Part shown: positions 4,586-7,297 of the stretch, one piece after another
Layout of the letters: every line of letters begins with the position of its first letter
Numbering within the stretch: the stretch's first letter is position 1
Assembly: GCA_031284665.1 (NCBI GenBank)
Contig: JAITXR010000236.1
Span: 1-7,297 of the forward strand
Source: Paludibacter sp.
GTDB lineage: Bacteria; Bacteroidota; Bacteroidia; Bacteroidales; Paludibacteraceae
DNA length: 7,297 nucleotides
Reading direction: 5' to 3'
The notes under the pieces: generated by a model
Database searches by the model: none
The model's input: only the letters and a program-made list of their open reading frames with translations
What the model was told of the DNA's origin: nothing
Translations under genes and position numbers: made by a program

Positions 4586-7297
4586 ATGAAAAAACATTTT
4601 TTTACTTGGCTGTGTATCAGTCTTACAGCAGTGGCGTTTTCGCAGAAACTGCCTGCTCCCGATTCGTTGGGTAACGCTATTCCCGATTTTTCGTATTGCG
4701 GCTATCGTGCCTGCAATGAGCCAATCCCGACTGTGGATGTAAAAATTGTAATCCCTGCCGTACAGGGCGATGCAACGCCGTATTTTCGTGATGCAATTCG
4801 TAAATTATCGCTTTTGCCGGTTAACGCAAATGGTTTTCGTGGGGCAATTTTGCTGCGCGGGGGCGATTACAAAGTTGATGGAAATATCCGTATTGATGCG
4901 TCCGGAATTGTCTTGCGAGGCAGTGGCGTGGACGTTACACGGCTGATTGCTACGGGGCGCGACCGCCGTAATTTAATCGACATTGCCGGATATGGAAATC
5001 CAATAACGCAAGGAGATAGCGTTCGTATTGCCGACAGTTATGTGCCGGTGGGGGCTATGACTTTTACTGTTGATAATAACAATAATATTAAGGTTGGCGA
5101 TAAAATTTTGATTACTCGCCCATCAACCAAAGAATGGATTGCGGCGCTTGGTACTGCGCATTTTGGCGGCGGACTGACGTCGTTGGGATGGAAAGCGGGC
5201 GAGCAAAACATATCGTGGGACAGAACTGTTGTGGCTGTGAGCGGCAATAAAATTACAATCGATGCGCCCATTACTACTGCTTTGGACAGGAAATTTGGCG
5301 CTGCTTTTATTTTGCGCTATCAATGGGCGGAGAGGATTGAAAACGTGGGGGTCGAAAACCTTACAATCGTTTCGGAATGCGACGCCAATAACCCGAAAGA
5401 CGAGGCTCATTCGTGGATTGCGGTTAACGTTTCCAAAGCGCAGGATGTATGGGTGCGCAATGTCGATTTCCGGCATTTTGCATCGTCGGCAGTGTTTATT
5501 CAACAGACGGTAAAGCGAGTAACTGTGGAGAATTGCCGCAGTTATGCTCCTGTGTCGGAACTTGGTGGCGGGCGGCGAAATATTTTCTTCACAATGGGCG
5601 AACAATGCTTGTTTCAACGGCTTTATTCCGAGTACGGCTATCACGATTTTGCCACCGGATTTCTGGCATCGCTCAACGCTTTTGTGCAATGTACCGCCTA
5701 TCTGCCATACAGTTACAGCGGGGGGATAGACTCGTGGTCGTCGGGCATATTGTTCGACATTGTAAACATCGACGGCAATGCGCTGCGCCTTACAAATCTC
5801 GGTGCCGACCAACACGGCGCAGGCTGGAATTTGGCAAACAGCGTAACTTGGCAATGCTCGCCCTCGCGCTTGGAATGTTATGCGCCACCAACGGCTATGA
5901 ATTGGACTTTCGGGGCGTGGTCGGAATTTCACGGCGATGGATATTGGACTGAAAGTAATAATCATATCGAGCCGCGAAGTCTGTTTTATGCCCAATTAGC
6001 AAAACGGCTCGGCACAAAATACAGCGACCGCTCGCACTTGCTGCCAATCAACACAAGTGCCACATCGTCGCCCACAGTGGCGCAAGCACAGGAATTGGCA
6101 AAAGCATCCACCGCTCCCGCAATTACTTTGGAGCAATGGATTGAAAAAGTGAGAGCCGAAAACCCTATTAATATTGATGATAAGAACGCCGAACAAATCA
6201 CCAACGCCCGCCCGTTATTAAATCAACGCCGCAAATTCCCAATCGAAATAAAAAATGGAATTTTACAACATAACGGCAAAACGCTAACAGGCAGAACACA
6301 TCATATAACTTGGTGGAGCGGCAGCGATAAACCGTTGTACCTCAAACGCACGGCAAGTCCGCATCTGACCCGTTTTGTACCCGGGCGCGACGGCACAGGA
6401 CTGACCGACAATATTGACTCGGTGGTGGTGTGGATGAAAAAAAATAATATTGTAGCCATCGAACATAATTACGGACTTTGGTACGACCGCCGCCGCGATG
6501 ACCACGAGCGTATCCGCCGTATGACCGGCGATGTGTGGACTCCTTTCTACGAACAGCCTTTTGCCCGCAGCGGACAGGGCGCGGCTTACGACGGTTTGAG
6601 CAAATACGACCTCACAAAATATAACACTTGGTATTGGGACAGATTGAAAAAATTTGCCGACCTTGCCGACCGCGAAGGACTTGTTTTGCTGCATAATAAT
6701 TACTTTCAGCATAATATTATTGAGGCTGGTGCGCATTGGGCTGACAGTCCGTGGCGTTCGGCAAACAACATTAATAATACCGATTTCCCTGAGCCACCGC
6801 CTTATGCAGGCGATAAACGAATTTTTCAGGCAGAATTGTTTTACGATATTAACCACCCTGTGCGCCGCGAATTGCACCGAAATTATATCCGTCAATGCCT
6901 GAATAATTTTAAGGATAATACTTCTGTCGTTCAACTAATCAGCGCCGAATATACGGGACCTCTGCATTTTGTAGAATTTTGGCTCGATGTAATTTCCGAA
7001 TGGCAAAAAGAGACCGGCATCGACCCATTGATAGCATTAAGCACCACAAAAGATGTGCAAGATGCAATCCTTGCCGACCCTGTTCGCAGTAAAGTAGTGG
7101 ATATTATCGACATTCAATACTGGTTTTATCGTTCCGACGGCAGTGCGTATGCACCGGAAGGCGGACAAAATCTGGCACCACGTCAGCACGCTCGCGTTAA
7201 CAAACCCGGGCAGCCATCCTATCAATCGGTTTTGCGTGCAGTAAAAGAATATCGCGACAAATATCCCGACAAAGCCGTGATTTACAGTGCCGATGGA
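4586..7297 (+). CDS. Secreted two-domain pectate-lyase-like beta-helix / glycosidase-like protein (3' end cut by window)
   Basis: The frame is open from ATG 4586 to the window end (904 codons), so the C-terminus is missing. Residues 1-19 are a signal peptide (MKKHFFTWLCISLTAVAFS), giving an exported product. Residues 45-470 look like a right-handed beta-helix: GAILLRGGDYKV (86-97), IRIDASGIVLRGSG (101-114), then rungs such as IENVGVENLTIVSECD (251-266), VWVRNVDFRHFASSAVFI (288-305) and VKRVTVENCRSY (309-320). A polar linker follows (about 480-550). From 555 a second region shows ILQHNGKTLTGRTHHITWWSGS (559-580), IEHNYGLWYDRR (625-636) and SAEYTGPLHFVEFWLD (786-801), where Glu788 sits in a context like a barrel glycosidase acid/base. 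I tentatively relate this half to DUF6298, from memory and unverified. No catalytic residue is proven. Next to a GH51 enzyme, pectin or rhamnogalacturonan degradation is the likeliest role. No Shine-Dalgarno at useful distance; AAGGA at 4565 is too far. Confidence 0.85.
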   Translation, partial: MKKHFFTWLCISLTAVAFSQKLPAPDSLGNAIPDFSYCGYRACNEPIPTVDVKIVIPAVQGDATPYFRDAIRKLSLLPVNANGFRGAILLRGGDYKVDGNIRIDASGIVLRGSGVDVTRLIATGRDRRNLIDIAGYGNPITQGDSVRIADSYVPVGAMTFTVDNNNNIKVGDKILITRPSTKEWIAALGTAHFGGGLTSLGWKAGEQNISWDRTVVAVSGNKITIDAPITTALDRKFGAAFILRYQWAERIENVGVENLTIVSECDANNPKDEAHSWIAVNVSKAQDVWVRNVDFRHFASSAVFIQQTVKRVTVENCRSYAPVSELGGGRRNIFFTMGEQCLFQRLYSEYGYHDFATGFLASLNAFVQCTAYLPYSYSGGIDSWSSGILFDIVNIDGNALRLTNLGADQHGAGWNLANSVTWQCSPSRLECYAPPTAMNWTFGAWSEFHGDGYWTESNNHIEPRSLFYAQLAKRLGTKYSDRSHLLPINTSATSSPTVAQAQELAKASTAPAITLEQWIEKVRAENPINIDDKNAEQITNARPLLNQRRKFPIEIKNGILQHNGKTLTGRTHHITWWSGSDKPLYLKRTASPHLTRFVPGRDGTGLTDNIDSVVVWMKKNNIVAIEHNYGLWYDRRRDDHERIRRMTGDVWTPFYEQPFARSGQGAAYDGLSKYDLTKYNTWYWDRLKKFADLADREGLVLLHNNYFQHNIIEAGAHWADSPWRSANNINNTDFPEPPPYAGDKRIFQAELFYDINHPVRRELHRNYIRQCLNNFKDNTSVVQLISAEYTGPLHFVEFWLDVISEWQKETGIDPLIALSTTKDVQDAILADPVRSKVVDIIDIQYWFYRSDGSAYAPEGGQNLAPRQHARVNKPGQPSYQSVLRAVKEYRDKYPDKAVIYSADG

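Noticed and set aside
5123..5995. A 290-codon minus-strand open frame and a 216-codon one at 6284-6934
   Set aside because: Both are antisense to the continuous 904-codon beta-helix frame. They lack recognisable domains and have low-quality, Arg/Cys/His-rich composition typical of shadows.
4586..7297. A possible frameshift or pseudogene, because several shorter plus-strand frames overlap here
   Set aside because: Translation from 4586 stays open without interruption to the window end and shows coherent protein features throughout. The shorter frames at 5262, 5449 and 5544 are out-of-phase shadows.

Overview
The window looks like chromosomal DNA from a member of the Bacteroidota, most likely Bacteroidales. 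The evidence is the AT-rich intergenic DNA, promoters that resemble the Bacteroidetes TTTG / TAnnTTTG pattern instead of -35/-10 boxes, poor Shine-Dalgarno usage, secreted proteins with short MKK-type signal peptides, and protein sequences of Bacteroidetes character. No genus can be assigned from the sequence alone.

The window holds five protein genes, two of them cut by its ends. At the left edge a small secreted, aromatic-rich protein of unknown function (minus strand, 3' end missing) is divergent from prmA (ribosomal protein L11 methyltransferase, plus strand). prmA converges on dapB (lysine/diaminopimelate pathway, minus strand). Upstream of dapB on the same strand is a secreted GH51 alpha-L-arabinofuranosidase. 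Divergent from that, a very large plus-strand reading frame (904 codons, still open at the right edge) encodes a secreted protein with an N-terminal right-handed beta-helix of the pectate-lyase type and a C-terminal glycosidase-like region. The two housekeeping genes are not functionally linked to the carbohydrate genes. The arabinofuranosidase and the beta-helix protein plausibly act together on arabinan-decorated pectin.

The intergenic DNA is the most unusual part. A composite AT-rich repeat of roughly 190-210 bp occurs in inverted orientation on both sides of dapB, so closely that one copy encodes the last four residues of DapB and the other ends seven bases before its start codon. The outer ends of the same two copies overlap the stop codons of prmA and of the arabinofuranosidase gene. 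A shortened third copy, joined to a REP-like palindrome, lies in the divergent region between the two carbohydrate genes. The copy in front of dapB carries an array of eleven 7-bp units.

The 474-bp divergent region between the carbohydrate genes also holds three 18-bp sites spaced exactly 21 bp apart, upstream of a good -7 element for the arabinofuranosidase. This is the layout expected of an AraC-type operator, although no regulator gene is visible here. I see no RNA genes, CRISPR arrays, transposases or defence genes, and no complete new system. The strongest leads are the dapB-framing repeats, the 21-bp operator-like repeats and the two-domain beta-helix protein.
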